From JANSYL01 sp963921255 (GTDB taxonomy: Bacteria; Pseudomonadota; Alphaproteobacteria; Rhodobacterales; Rhodobacteraceae): a DNA stretch of 64,000 nucleotides. The stretch lies in the NCBI GenBank assembly GCA_963921255.3, contig CAWUEW020000001.1, positions 186,001 through 250,000 of the forward strand. The letters run 5' to 3'. The first letter of the stretch is position 1. The number at the start of each line of letters is the position of its first letter. The notes beneath the pieces are model-generated. The model did no database searches and was not told the DNA's origin. It worked only from the letters and a program-made list of their open reading frames with translations. This document shows positions 43,606-53,319 of this stretch, piece by piece. Position numbers and translations under genes: made by a program.

Positions 43606-44450
43606 CGGCCCAAAACCTCATCGCCCCGGGCCCGTTCGCGGCGATACGCTTGTTCTAGTTCATCTGGCTCCGGTCCAGCCAGGTCGATCGGAAGGCCACA
43701 CATTCGCAACGCCGTGGCAGCGTCCTGAGCGATGAAATCAGCCCCTGTCTGTTTCAGGACTGCCTCGCCTTGGTTCAGGGATACGCCGCCAATCACGATT
43801 GGTGTCACGCGAGTGACCGAGGTTCGAATTGTTTCTACCAAATCTTTTGCCGATGCAAGGGTTCTCCGACCAGCAGACGATATTCCAATCATTCTATAGC
43901 GCCGTGTATGCAACCTAGGGGCGATGTCTTTAGGTCGCACATCAACCATAACGTCAACATTGTACCCGAGCCGACGGAACTGATCGGCCAGAACAAACGG
44001 GCCCAAGGTGTGCTGCTCCATGTACGGAACCAGGATCAAAATGCGGGGCGCTTCGATGAAGGGCCCGCGCGGACGCTGGCGATGATGGCCCGACGACAGT
44101 CCGCGCACAGCCTCCTGCAACCGTGCTGCGCCAATGGTGACGTGGACGAAGCTGAGTTCATCGTCCAACCAGCGCTGGCCCAGAACCCGCGCCGTGGCCG
44201 GGATCACGTAGTCGATCACGTCGCGCGCAGGCACGCCGTCGGCGCGCAGGCGGGTCAAGGCTTCGTGGTGCAAGGACTCGTCTGAATCGATGAACGCATC
44301 ACCCAGTGCGATCAAACGCTCCGACAACGCGACGGGCAACGTGTCAACGCCGGACGCCAGCACGGAGATCGCCTGTTTGGCGAGATGGCGGACGTCTTCA
44401 TCCGACATTGTCGGCTGCAGTTTCCGCGAAAGATGCGTCTCGTCTTTCAT
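43602..44450 (-). CDS. ppaA: PpaA/AerR, cobalamin-binding PpsR antirepressor
   Basis: 282-aa regulator with a B12-binding (Rossmann) domain in the C-terminal half: ILILVPYMEQHTLGPFVLADQ, GYNVDVMVDVRPKDIAP and MIGISSAGRRTLASAKDLVE, preceded by a helical cap (RWLDDELSFVHVTIGAARLQE). In relatives it binds a light-sensitive cobalamin and modulates PpsR/CrtJ. The ATG at 44450 is chosen over 44513 by family length. The canonical B12 DxHxxG is not present, as usual for this group. Confidence 0.92.
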   Translation of the reverse strand: MKDETHLSRKLQPTMSDEDVRHLAKQAISVLASGVDTLPVALSERLIALGDAFIDSDESLHHEALTRLRADGVPARDVIDYVIPATARVLGQRWLDDELSFVHVTIGAARLQEAVRGLSSGHHRQRPRGPFIEAPRILILVPYMEQHTLGPFVLADQFRRLGYNVDVMVDVRPKDIAPRLHTRRYRMIGISSAGRRTLASAKDLVETIRTSVTRVTPIVIGGVSLNQGEAVLKQTGADFIAQDAATALRMCGLPIDLAGPEPDELEQAYRRERARGDEVLGR

Positions 44451-44552
44451 TAAGCCGTCACCACTTTTGCTCACACAGCGCGTCATTGCGCAGGATCTCA
44501 AGCACGTGAGCAATGGGTCGTCGTAAATTAGTATCGTTCAAAACGAGTTTTG

Positions 44553-44570
44553 TGTCAAATCAAATTGACA
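44553..44570. promoter_or_regulatory. PpsR/CrtJ box upstream of ppaA-ppsR
   Basis: TGTCAAATCAAATTGACA, perfect TGT-N12-ACA overlapping the candidate -35 of the leftward ppaA promoter, which implies autoregulation of ppaA-ppsR. Confidence 0.88.
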
Positions 44571-44691
44571 CTCGCCCGCTTCGTGTCGGCGCACTGCTCG
44601 CGCTCAACCGCCAATTGGTCTTTCCGCTAGGAAAAACAAGGGTCCGAGGGCCTATTCATGTAAAAAATGTCCACTAGCCAATACGCAAAAG

Positions 44692-44709
44692 TGTAAGTTT
44701 GAATTGACA
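44692..44709. promoter_or_regulatory. PpsR/CrtJ box upstream of bchF
   Basis: TGTAAGTTTGAATTGACA, perfect TGT-N12-ACA; its TTGACA is followed after 17-19 bp by CTACTTT, a candidate -10 for the long bchF-to-cycA run. Confidence 0.9.
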
Positions 44710-44765
44710 CTCTGGGGATTGCAGCGCTACTTTTGGTCCATCGACCGGAGGAATCGTTGCAATAC

Positions 44766-45251
44766 ATGGTTAGCGAGACGTTTACACAAGCGCCGTCACG
44801 CGCACTTTACACGCATGAGGAACGCGCGCGACGCGACGCGACCGTCTGGACAACCGTTCAGGGCGTCCTGGCGCCGTTGCAGTTTTTGGTGTTCCTGGTG
44901 TCCCTTGGCCTGGTCTTGCGGTTCATGTGGACCGGCGCCGGATATGACGCCGCGACGATCTCAATCATCCTCAAGACGTTCATCTTGCTGACGATCATGG
45001 TCACGGGCGCCATCTGGGAAAAGGTTGTGTTCGGCCAGTACCTGTTTGCCCACGCCTTCTTCTGGGAAGATGTCGTGAGTTTTGCGGTGATTGCCTTGCA
45101 CCTGACCTACGTGTGGGCCCTGCTCGCCGGATGGTCGCATGACCTGCAAATGTGGATCGCGCTGGCAGCTTATGCCGCCTACGTGATCAATGCGGCCCAG
45201 TTTCTGTGGAAGCTGCGGATGGCCCGCCTGGAAGGTGAGGCCCGCGCATGA
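44766..45251 (+). CDS. bchF: 3-vinyl bacteriochlorophyllide hydratase BchF
   Basis: Hydrates the C-3 vinyl group of the chlorin ring. 161-aa polytopic membrane protein; RRDATVWTTVQGVLAPLQFLVF, EKVVFGQYLFAHAFFWEDVVS and YAAYVINAAQFLWKLR are BchF blocks. The ATG at 44766 fits family length. It overlaps bchN by ATGA and opens the bchFNBHLM operon. Confidence 0.95.
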   Translation: MVSETFTQAPSRALYTHEERARRDATVWTTVQGVLAPLQFLVFLVSLGLVLRFMWTGAGYDAATISIILKTFILLTIMVTGAIWEKVVFGQYLFAHAFFWEDVVSFAVIALHLTYVWALLAGWSHDLQMWIALAAYAAYVINAAQFLWKLRMARLEGEARA

Positions 45252-46531
45252 ACCGTCCGACCAATATCGCCAACTCGACCTGCCGCGACGCGCCCGTTCT
45301 AAAGGAGCGTGGCCAGAGAGAGGTCTTTTGTGGCCTGACCGGCATCATCTGGCTGCACCGTAAAATGCAGGATGCGTTCTTTCTCGTCGTTGGAAGCCGC
45401 ACCTGCGCGCACCTTCTCCAGTCTGCGGCCGGCGTCATGATCTTTGCCGAGCCCCGGTTCGGAACCGCGATCCTTGAGGAGGGCGATCTCGCCGGCATGG
45501 CGGATGCCCATGACGAGTTGGACCGCGAGGTTGAACGCCTCCTGTCCCGCCGTCCTGATATCAAGCAGCTGTTCCTCGTTGGATCCTGCCCGTCCGAAGT
45601 CATCAAGCTGGACCTCGCGCGCGCTGCCGAACGTCTGACCCAAGTTCATGCCCCGCATGTGCGGGTTCTCAATTACTCGGGCTCCGGCATCGAAACGACC
45701 TTCACGCAAGGTGAAGATACGTGCCTGGCCTCCATGGTTCCGGTCCTGCCCGCGACGCAGGAACGGGAACTGCTGCTGGTGGGTGCGTTGCCTGACGTGG
45801 TCGAGGATCAGGCGGTTGGCCTTCTCAGCAAGATGGGGATCGGTCCAATCCGTGTTCTGCCCGCACCGCGCGCGTCCGAAGCGCCGGGTGTCGGCGAAAA
45901 CACCGTTTTCGCCTGCCTACAGCCCTTCTTGGGTGAAACCGCCGCCGCCCTGACGCGGCGTGGAGCGCGGATGATCCAAGCCCCGTTCCCCTTCGGTGAA
46001 GAAGGAACGACGCTGTGGCTGAAGGCAATCGCGGATGAATTCGGCGTCGATGATGCAACGTTTGACGCGGTCACGGCGGCCCCCCGCGCCCGCGCGCGCA
46101 CGGCCATTGCCAACGCGTCCGAACACCTGCGCGGCAAAACGATCTTCTTCATGCCGGACAGCCAGTTGGAAATTCCGCTGGCGCGTTTCCTGACCCGGGA
46201 ATGTGGCATGGAGGCGATCGAGATCGGCCAGCCCTACATCCACAAGGGCCTGGTCGGCCCGGATATGGACCTGATCCCCGGCGGGCCCGTGATTTCCGAA
46301 GGTCAGGATGTCGACCTTCAACTGGATCGCGTGCGCGCCGCGCGGCCAGACCTGACCGTCTGCGGCCTGGGTCTCGCCAATCCTCTTGAGGCCGAGGGCC
46401 TGACGACCAAATGGGCTATCGAGTTGGTCTTCACGCCTGTTCATTTCTACGACCAGGCTGGCGATCTGGCCGGGCTCTTTAGTCGACCTGTTCGCCGCCG
46501 CGAGCTTCTCAAACTGGAGGCCGTGGAATGA
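45248..46531 (+). CDS. bchN: Light-independent protochlorophyllide reductase subunit N
   Basis: NifD-like catalytic subunit of the dark-operative enzyme that reduces ring D of protochlorophyllide. 427 aa; cluster ligands in REVFCGLTGIIWLHRK, VGSRTCAHLLQSA and LVGSCPSEVIKLD. Works with BchB and BchL. Overlaps bchF and bchB by 4 bp. Confidence 0.96.
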   Translation: MNRPTNIANSTCRDAPVLKERGQREVFCGLTGIIWLHRKMQDAFFLVVGSRTCAHLLQSAAGVMIFAEPRFGTAILEEGDLAGMADAHDELDREVERLLSRRPDIKQLFLVGSCPSEVIKLDLARAAERLTQVHAPHVRVLNYSGSGIETTFTQGEDTCLASMVPVLPATQERELLLVGALPDVVEDQAVGLLSKMGIGPIRVLPAPRASEAPGVGENTVFACLQPFLGETAAALTRRGARMIQAPFPFGEEGTTLWLKAIADEFGVDDATFDAVTAAPRARARTAIANASEHLRGKTIFFMPDSQLEIPLARFLTRECGMEAIEIGQPYIHKGLVGPDMDLIPGGPVISEGQDVDLQLDRVRAARPDLTVCGLGLANPLEAEGLTTKWAIELVFTPVHFYDQAGDLAGLFSRPVRRRELLKLEAVE

Positions 46532-48099
46532 AACTGACCGTCTGGACGTATGAAGGCCCCCCGCATGTGGGCGCGATGCGTGTCGCCACCGGTATGAAGG
46601 GTCTGCACTATGTGCTGCACGCCCCCCAGGGCGACACCTATGCCGACCTCCTGTTCACGATGATCGAGCGTCGGGATCACCGCCCCCCGGTGACCTATAC
46701 GACCTTTGAAGGCCGGGACCTGGGCGAGGATACGGCCGGGATCTTCAAGACCACGTGCCAGGATGCGTACGACCGGTTCCAACCCGAGGCCCTGATCGTC
46801 GGTGCGTCTTGCACGGCAGAACTGATCCAGGACGACCCCGGGGGTTTGGCCGAAACGATGGGTATTCCCGTTCCGGTCGTGGCGTTGGAACTGCCGTCCT
46901 ATCAGCGGAAGGAAAATTTCGGCACGGACGAAACCTTCTACCAGCTGGTCCGCGCATTGGCGCATCCGATGGATAAAACACCCGAGATCACGGCCAACCT
47001 GATCGGCCCGGTCGCCTTGGGGTTCCGGCACCGGGACGACATCGAGGAGGTAAAGGGCCTCCTCTACGAGATGGGAATCGGGATCAACGTCGTCGCACCG
47101 TTCGATGCCACGCCGACCGACCTGACCAAGCTTGGGCAGGCGCATGTCAACATCCTGATGTACCCCGAGCACGCGGAAACCGCCGCGCGCCATATGGAAC
47201 GCACCCTTGGCATTCCCTACACCAAAACGGTGCCGATTGGCGTTGGGGCGACCCATGATTTCGTCGCTGAAGTGGCTCAAATCTGCGGTGTAGAGCCGAA
47301 AAAAGACCTCACCCGCCTGCGTCAACCCTGGTGGTCGAAATCCGTCGACTCCACCTATTTGACCGGCAAGCGCGTATTCCTGTTCGGGGACGCCACGCAT
47401 GTGAAGACGGCCGCCCGCATCGCCCGGGACGAGATGGGTTTCGAGGTGGTGGGTCTCGGCTGTTACAATCGCGAATTCGCCCGTGACATCCGCGCCCTTG
47501 GCAAGGAATTTGGCGTCGAGGCGTTGGTCACCGACGACTATCTCGAGGTCGAGAAGGCCATCGAAGACGCCGCGCCCGAAATGATTCTGGGCACTCAGAT
47601 GGAGCGTCATATCGGCAAGCGCCTGGGCATCCCCTGCGCCGTCATCTCCGCACCCGTTCATGTGCAGGACTTTCCGGCGCGATACAGCCCGCAGATGGGG
47701 TGGGAAGGCGCCAATGTGATCTTTGACACCTGGATCCATCCGCTTGTGATGGGACTGGAGGAACATCTTTTGGCGATGTTCCGCGAGGATTTCGAGTTCC
47801 ACGACGAAGCCGGCCCAAGCCACCACGGCGGCCATGCACCAAAGCCTGTGGCAGAACCCGGCGCGACGCCACAGCATATCGCTGAACCAGAGCAAGCGGC
47901 CCAGGCGTCCGACGCCCCGACGGAGACGGGGTCGGATGTGATGGTGTGGCTGGCCGATGCCGAAAAAGAGCTGAAGAAGATCCCGTTCTTTGTGCGCGGC
48001 AAGGCCAAGCGCAACACCGAGAAGTTTGCCGCCGAACAGGGTGTGACCGAGATCAGCGTCGATACGCTGTACGAAGCAAAGGCCCACTATGCGCGGTGA
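46528..48099 (+). CDS. bchB: Light-independent protochlorophyllide reductase subunit B
   Basis: NifK-like partner of BchN, 523 aa. MKLTVWTYEGPPHVGAMRVATGMKG start, GASCTAELIQDDPGG with a cluster ligand, and a C-terminal MVWLADAEKELKKIPFFVRGKAKRNTE domain after an Ala/Pro-rich linker (about residues 430-470). Overlaps bchH by 11 bp. Confidence 0.96.
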   Translation: MKLTVWTYEGPPHVGAMRVATGMKGLHYVLHAPQGDTYADLLFTMIERRDHRPPVTYTTFEGRDLGEDTAGIFKTTCQDAYDRFQPEALIVGASCTAELIQDDPGGLAETMGIPVPVVALELPSYQRKENFGTDETFYQLVRALAHPMDKTPEITANLIGPVALGFRHRDDIEEVKGLLYEMGIGINVVAPFDATPTDLTKLGQAHVNILMYPEHAETAARHMERTLGIPYTKTVPIGVGATHDFVAEVAQICGVEPKKDLTRLRQPWWSKSVDSTYLTGKRVFLFGDATHVKTAARIARDEMGFEVVGLGCYNREFARDIRALGKEFGVEALVTDDYLEVEKAIEDAAPEMILGTQMERHIGKRLGIPCAVISAPVHVQDFPARYSPQMGWEGANVIFDTWIHPLVMGLEEHLLAMFREDFEFHDEAGPSHHGGHAPKPVAEPGATPQHIAEPEQAAQASDAPTETGSDVMVWLADAEKELKKIPFFVRGKAKRNTEKFAAEQGVTEISVDTLYEAKAHYAR

Positions 48100-51000
48100 C
48101 GGCGATCATATCCCCGGTTACCGGGTCGTGATTGTCACGCTGGACAGCCATGCGGCCGGTCCGGCCGCGCGCGTCAGTGAACGGCTCGCCAATGAGTTTC
48201 CGGGCCTCTCGGTCAGTGTACATGCAAGCGCCGAATGGGCCGAGAATCCGGATGCGTTGGAAGAGGCGCGCCTGTCGGTGCGCCACGGCGACATCATCGT
48301 CGCGAACCTGCTGTTCATCGAAGAACACATCACCGCCATCCTGCCCGAGCTTCAGGCCCGCCGCGATCACTGCGACGCCATGATCGGCGTGATCTCGGCC
48401 AAGGAAGTCGTCCAGCTGACCAAGATGGGCGATCTGGACATGATGAAACCGGCCACCGGGCCGATGAAGCTGTTGAAGAAGCTGCGCGGGAAGAAAGAGC
48501 CCTCCGCGAACTCCGGCGAGAAGCAGATGAAGCTTCTGCGCCGTTTGCCGAAGATCCTGAAGTTCATTCCCGGTAAGGCGCAGGATCTGCGCGCCTGGTT
48601 CCTGACCATGCAGTATTGGTTGGGGGGCTCTGACGACAATGTCGAGCAGATGATCCGCTTCCTCGTGGGGACATACGCGCACGACGCGGCGTTCAAAGGG
48701 GCCACGGCTGCGGCGCCAATCGATTACCCCGAAGTTGGCCTTTATCACCCCGATTTGCCGGGCCACTCGATCACCACCGACGTGGCCGATCTGCCGAACC
48801 CCGAGAATCCGGTTGCCACGGTTGGCCTTCTGATGATGCGCAGCTACGTGCTGGCCTCCGACACGGGCCACTACGATGGCGTGATCCGGCGCATGCAGGA
48901 GGCTGGCCTCGCGGTTGTCCCGGCCTTTGCCGGAGGTCTCGACGGGCGCCCCGCGATCTCAGAGTATTTCACCGAGGGAGGCATCGACGCCATGGTGTCG
49001 CTGACCGGCTTCAGCCTGATCGGGGGGCCGGCCTATAACGACAGCGCGGCCGCGGTTGAGGTTCTGAAAGGCCTCAATATCCCGTACATCGCAGCACATC
49101 CGATCGAGTTTCAGACCCTTGGCCAATGGGCATCCTCGGCTGGCGGACTGGGCCCGGTGGAAACGACGATGCTGGTCGCCCTGCCTGAGATTGACGGCGC
49201 GACGAACCCGACCGTCTTTGGCGGTCGCCATGGGGCCGAGGGCTGCAACGGCTGTTCGTACAACTGCCCCCGGTCGTCGGACACCAAGGCGATGGCGCCC
49301 TGCCTGGAGCGGATCGACAGCCTCGTCGAAAAGACCAAGCGCATGGCCCTTCTGCGGCGCAAGGAAAATGCAGAAAAGACCGTTGGCATCGTGCTGTTTG
49401 GTTTCCCGCCCAACGCGGGTGCCATCGGGACGGCCGCGTATCTGAGTGTATTTGAAAGCCTGTTCAACACGCTGACCCGCATGAAGGCCGAAGGCTACGA
49501 TGTGGAGGTCCCGGCCAGCGTGGAGGATCTGCGCAAAGCCATCCTTGAGGGCAACGCCAAGCAATACGGGCAAGAGGCCAACGTGGCCGCCCATGTCGAT
49601 GCGGACACCATCGTGCGCACGACGCCGCCTTTGAAGATCATCGAAAGCGTTTGGGGTCCGGCCCCGGGCAAGATCCAATCCGACGGGCGCGGGGTGTTCG
49701 TGCTTGGTCAGCAGTTTGGCAAGGTCTTTGTCGGTGTACAGCCGACCTTTGGCTACGAAGGCGACCCGATGCGCCTTCTGTTCGAAAAAGGCTTCGCCCC
49801 GACCCATGCGTTCACGACCTTCTACCTGTGGCTCAAGAACACGTTGAAGGCTGATGTTCTGCTGCATTTTGGTATGCACGGCGCGCTGGAGTTCATGCCC
49901 GGCAAGCAGGCCGGTCTGGGTGCGCGCGATTGGCCGGACCGCCTGATCGGTGAGATGCCGAACGTCTATCTCTATGCCTCGAACAATCCGTCCGAGGCGA
50001 CCCTGGCCAAGCGGCGCTCGAACGCCGTGACAATCACGCACCTAACGCCGCCTCTTGCCGCCTCTGGCCTCTACAAGGGTCTACAGGAGTTGAAAGACAG
50101 CCTGACCCGCTGGCGCGGCCTTGCCCCCGACGCGTCGGAACGGGATGAGTTGGCCGCCCTGATCGAGGATCAAGCCGAGGCCGTCGATTTGGATGAGCGC
50201 GATCCGGACAAGCTGTGGCTGACGCTGCTGGAAACCGAAGACGCCCTGATCCCAGATGGGCTCCACGTGGTGGGCAAGCCCATCGGTGAAAGCGAACTGC
50301 AGGAACACCTGCGCGTCATGGCCGATACCGCCGAAGAGACGCGTCAACGGGTTGAAGAGCTGCTGCGCCAGCAGACTGAATTGACGGGGCTGATGCGCGC
50401 GTTGTCCGGTCACTACATCGAGCCTGTTCCGGGCGGCGATCTGATCCGTTCGCCCGAGGTTCTCCCGACGGGTCGCAACATCCACGCGTTTGATCCGTTC
50501 CGGATGCCAACCGCCTTTGCGTTGCAGGACGGCGCGAAGCAGGCCGAAAAGTTGATCGAGGCCGCCGGAGAAATGCCGCGCTCGGTCGCGTTGGTGCTGT
50601 GGGGGTCGGACAATATCAAGTCGGATGGCGGGCCCATCTCTCAGGCCTTGGCGCTGATGGGGGCGACACCTCGTTTCGACGGATACGGCCGCCTGTGCGG
50701 CGCTGATCTGGTCCCCTTGGAGGAACTTGGCCGCCCGCGCATCGACGTCGTGATGACCCTGTCGGGAATTTTCCGCGATCTGCTTCCGCTGCAGACCCGG
50801 ATGCTGGCCGAAGCCGCATACAAGGCGGCAACCGCGGATGAACCCGTCGAGATGAACTACGTGCGGGCCCACACGCTCGATTACGTCGAAAAGATGGGGG
50901 TGGACATCGAAGAGGCGGCGTTGCGCGTCTTTTCAAACGCCGAAGGCGCCTACGGCTCGAACGTCAACGCGCTTGTCGACAGCGGCGCCTGGGGCGAAGA

Positions 51001-51652
51001 GGACGAATTGGCCGACGCTTACCAGGCCCGCAAATCCTTTGCCTACGGCATGGACGGCAAGGCCCAGAAGAACGCCGGGCTGCTGCAGGCCACGTTGAAG
51101 GATGTGGACCTAGCCTACCAGAACCTCGAAAGCGTCGAACTGGGTGTGACCACCGTCGACCATTACTTCGACACGCTGGGCGGAATTTCGCGGGCTGTGA
51201 AGCGCGCCAAAGGGGGCCAGGAGGCACCCGTGTTCATTGGCGATCAGACCCGGGGCGAGGGCAAGGTCCGGACGTTGCAGGATCAGGTTGCGCTCGAAAC
51301 ACGGTCGCGCAGCCTGAACCCGAAATGGTTCGAAAGCTTGCTGAAACACGGCCACGAAGGCGTGCGCCAGATCGAAGCCCAAGTCACCAACACCTTGGGA
51401 TGGTCGGCCACCACCGGTCAGGTCGATCCGTGGGTCTATCAGCGCCTGTCCGAGACATTTGTCCTGGACGAAGACATGCGCCGCCGTTTGGCGGAACTGA
51501 ACCCGCAGGCTTCGGCCCGCATGGCGAACCGCCTGCTTGAGGCGTTCGAACGGAACTACTGGCAACCCGATGAGGCCACACTGGCCGCGCTTCAGGCTGG
51601 CGCGGATGAACTCGAGGACACGCTCGAGGGTCTCAACGTGGCGGCGGAATAG
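48089..51652 (+). CDS. bchH: Magnesium chelatase subunit H
   Basis: Porphyrin-binding large subunit that inserts Mg2+ into protoporphyrin IX with BchI and BchD. 1187 aa, normal length. Family blocks include FGMHGALEFMPGKQAGLG (the histidine/glutamate metal-porphyrin site) and the cysteine cluster EGCNGCSYNCPRSSD. The start lies inside bchB; the N-terminus MRGDGDHIPGYRVVIVTLD fits. Confidence 0.97.
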   Translation: MRGDGDHIPGYRVVIVTLDSHAAGPAARVSERLANEFPGLSVSVHASAEWAENPDALEEARLSVRHGDIIVANLLFIEEHITAILPELQARRDHCDAMIGVISAKEVVQLTKMGDLDMMKPATGPMKLLKKLRGKKEPSANSGEKQMKLLRRLPKILKFIPGKAQDLRAWFLTMQYWLGGSDDNVEQMIRFLVGTYAHDAAFKGATAAAPIDYPEVGLYHPDLPGHSITTDVADLPNPENPVATVGLLMMRSYVLASDTGHYDGVIRRMQEAGLAVVPAFAGGLDGRPAISEYFTEGGIDAMVSLTGFSLIGGPAYNDSAAAVEVLKGLNIPYIAAHPIEFQTLGQWASSAGGLGPVETTMLVALPEIDGATNPTVFGGRHGAEGCNGCSYNCPRSSDTKAMAPCLERIDSLVEKTKRMALLRRKENAEKTVGIVLFGFPPNAGAIGTAAYLSVFESLFNTLTRMKAEGYDVEVPASVEDLRKAILEGNAKQYGQEANVAAHVDADTIVRTTPPLKIIESVWGPAPGKIQSDGRGVFVLGQQFGKVFVGVQPTFGYEGDPMRLLFEKGFAPTHAFTTFYLWLKNTLKADVLLHFGMHGALEFMPGKQAGLGARDWPDRLIGEMPNVYLYASNNPSEATLAKRRSNAVTITHLTPPLAASGLYKGLQELKDSLTRWRGLAPDASERDELAALIEDQAEAVDLDERDPDKLWLTLLETEDALIPDGLHVVGKPIGESELQEHLRVMADTAEETRQRVEELLRQQTELTGLMRALSGHYIEPVPGGDLIRSPEVLPTGRNIHAFDPFRMPTAFALQDGAKQAEKLIEAAGEMPRSVALVLWGSDNIKSDGGPISQALALMGATPRFDGYGRLCGADLVPLEELGRPRIDVVMTLSGIFRDLLPLQTRMLAEAAYKAATADEPVEMNYVRAHTLDYVEKMGVDIEEAALRVFSNAEGAYGSNVNALVDSGAWGEEDELADAYQARKSFAYGMDGKAQKNAGLLQATLKDVDLAYQNLESVELGVTTVDHYFDTLGGISRAVKRAKGGQEAPVFIGDQTRGEGKVRTLQDQVALETRSRSLNPKWFESLLKHGHEGVRQIEAQVTNTLGWSATTGQVDPWVYQRLSETFVLDEDMRRRLAELNPQASARMANRLLEAFERNYWQPDEATLAALQAGADELEDTLEGLNVAAE

Positions 51653-51664
51653 GAGACACGACCG

Positions 51665-52627
51665 ATGCTTGATGAAAAGAACCCCCCTGCCGCCCGCGCT
51701 GCCATGCGCGAGGCTGTCGGGTTGGCCAAGAAGGGCCTTGGTGCGCCTCCGGTCCTCAAGAAGGGCGAAGATGGCGAAGGGTCGCTGCAGGTTCATCAGG
51801 ACGCTTCGATGAAGATCGAAGGCGCCAAGGTGTTCGCCGTTTATGGCAAGGGCGGGATTGGGAAATCCACGACGTCGTCAAACCTGTCGGCCGCATTCTC
51901 CAAGCTTGGCAAAAAAGTCCTGCAGATTGGCTGCGATCCCAAACATGACTCCACGTTCACGCTGACCGGTCACCTGCAACCGACGGTCATCGACATCCTG
52001 AAGGAAGTGGACTTTCACGCCGAGGAACTGCGCCCCGAAGACTTCATGGCCGAAGGGTACAACGGGGTGATGTGTATCGAAGCCGGCGGCCCCCCGGCCG
52101 GGACGGGCTGCGGCGGGTATGTCGTCGGTCAGACGGTGAAGCTTCTGAAGCAACACCACCTGCTGGAAGACACCGACGTTGTGCTGTTCGACGTTCTCGG
52201 AGACGTCGTGTGTGGTGGGTTTGCGGCACCGCTGCAACACGCCGACCGCGCCATGATCGTCACCGCGAACGACTTTGACTCGATCTATGCGATGAACCGG
52301 ATCATTGCGGCGGTCCAGGCGAAGTCAAAGAACTATAATGTGCGTCTCGCCGGATGCGTGGCCAACCGCTCCAAGGACACGGACGAGGTCGACCGGTTCT
52401 GCGACCGGACCGGCTTCAAGCGGATCGGCCACATGCCAGATGTCGATGCGATCCGCCGGTCGCGTCTGAAGAAGAAAACGCTTTTCGAAATGCCCGATGA
52501 CGAAGACATCGTGCAGTGCCGGGCCGAGTACCTGCGCCTGGCCCAACTGCTTTGGGACGGCACGGAGGCTTTGACCCCGCAGCCCCTGGAAGATCGCGAT
52601 ATCTTTGAGCTTTTGGGGTTCGATTGA
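51665..52627 (+). CDS. bchL: Light-independent protochlorophyllide reductase iron protein BchL
   Basis: NifH-like ATPase delivering electrons to BchNB. 320 aa; P-loop YGKGGIGKSTTSSNL, FDVLGDVVCGGF, and cluster cysteines in AGTGCGGYVVG and VVCGG. The about 50-residue N-terminal extension before the Walker A region is longer than in many homologues. TGATG overlap with bchM. Confidence 0.96.
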   Translation: MLDEKNPPAARAAMREAVGLAKKGLGAPPVLKKGEDGEGSLQVHQDASMKIEGAKVFAVYGKGGIGKSTTSSNLSAAFSKLGKKVLQIGCDPKHDSTFTLTGHLQPTVIDILKEVDFHAEELRPEDFMAEGYNGVMCIEAGGPPAGTGCGGYVVGQTVKLLKQHHLLEDTDVVLFDVLGDVVCGGFAAPLQHADRAMIVTANDFDSIYAMNRIIAAVQAKSKNYNVRLAGCVANRSKDTDEVDRFCDRTGFKRIGHMPDVDAIRRSRLKKKTLFEMPDDEDIVQCRAEYLRLAQLLWDGTEALTPQPLEDRDIFELLGFD

Positions 52628-53319
52628 TGGTTGCAACGCCGACATATGGCGCGACACGCGACCGGGTCGAACACTATTTTGACCGCACCGCGACCAAGAC
52701 TTGGGAGCGGTTGACCTCTGACGCCCCGGTGTCCGGCATTCGCCAGACCGTGCGCGAAGGTCGGGACCGGATGCGGTCCATCATGTTGAGCCGTCTGCCT
52801 GAAGACCTGACCGGCCTACGCGTCCTGGACGCGGGCTGTGGGGCTGGGCAGATGACCGCCGAGTTGGCAGCCCGGGGAGCCGAGGTTGTGGCAATCGATA
52901 TTTCTCCGTCTCTGGTCGATATTGCGGAGAAGCGACTGCCCGACGGCCTCCCCGGGTCTGTCACCTTCACATCGGGCGACATGTTGTCGACCGATCTGGG
53001 GGAGTTCGACCATGTCGTCGCTATGGACTCGATGATCTACTACGAAGCGAACGACCTTGGTCGCGCGCTCACAGATCTGTCCGAACGCGTACGCAACTCG
53101 ATCGTGTTCACCGTGGCCCCGCGGACCCCATTCCTGATGGCCTTTTGGTCTGTCGGAAAGCTGTTCCCGCAATCGGACCGCTCGCCCACCATGATCCCGC
53201 ACGCGCCGGCCACCCTGGCCAAGAAAACGGCCCTTCACGGTGCCAGCGGCACGTTGCATGAGATCGAGCGGGTCAGCCGCGGCTTCTACATCTCCACCTG
53301 CCTGGAGTTTGTGACATGA
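52627..53319 (+). CDS. bchM: Magnesium-protoporphyrin O-methyltransferase BchM
   Basis: Methylates the ring C propionate of Mg-protoporphyrin IX. 230 aa with SAM motif VLDAGCGAGQMTAELAARGAEVV and FDHVVAMDSMIYY, IPHAPATLAKK near the end. ATG at 52627 shares bases with the bchL stop. It supplies the AcsF substrate. Confidence 0.95.
   Translation: MVATPTYGATRDRVEHYFDRTATKTWERLTSDAPVSGIRQTVREGRDRMRSIMLSRLPEDLTGLRVLDAGCGAGQMTAELAARGAEVVAIDISPSLVDIAEKRLPDGLPGSVTFTSGDMLSTDLGEFDHVVAMDSMIYYEANDLGRALTDLSERVRNSIVFTVAPRTPFLMAFWSVGKLFPQSDRSPTMIPHAPATLAKKTALHGASGTLHEIERVSRGFYISTCLEFVT

Larger units (their letters stand above)
44451..44765. other. ppaA-bchF divergent regulatory region
   Basis: 315 bp without a gene. 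It holds one PpsR box for ppaA (44553) and one for bchF (44692), and a ppaA promoter candidate on the minus strand: TTGACA within the first box, 17 bp, then GATACT. The stretch 44571-44690 shows no clear feature. Confidence 0.75.

Noticed and set aside
44660..44677. Possible additional PpsR box upstream of bchF
   Set aside because: A TGT is present but no ACA falls 12 bases later; the site fails the consensus.
46447..48087. 546-codon open frame on the minus strand
   Set aside because: Antisense to bchB, which has complete family motifs; the reverse frame is compositional.
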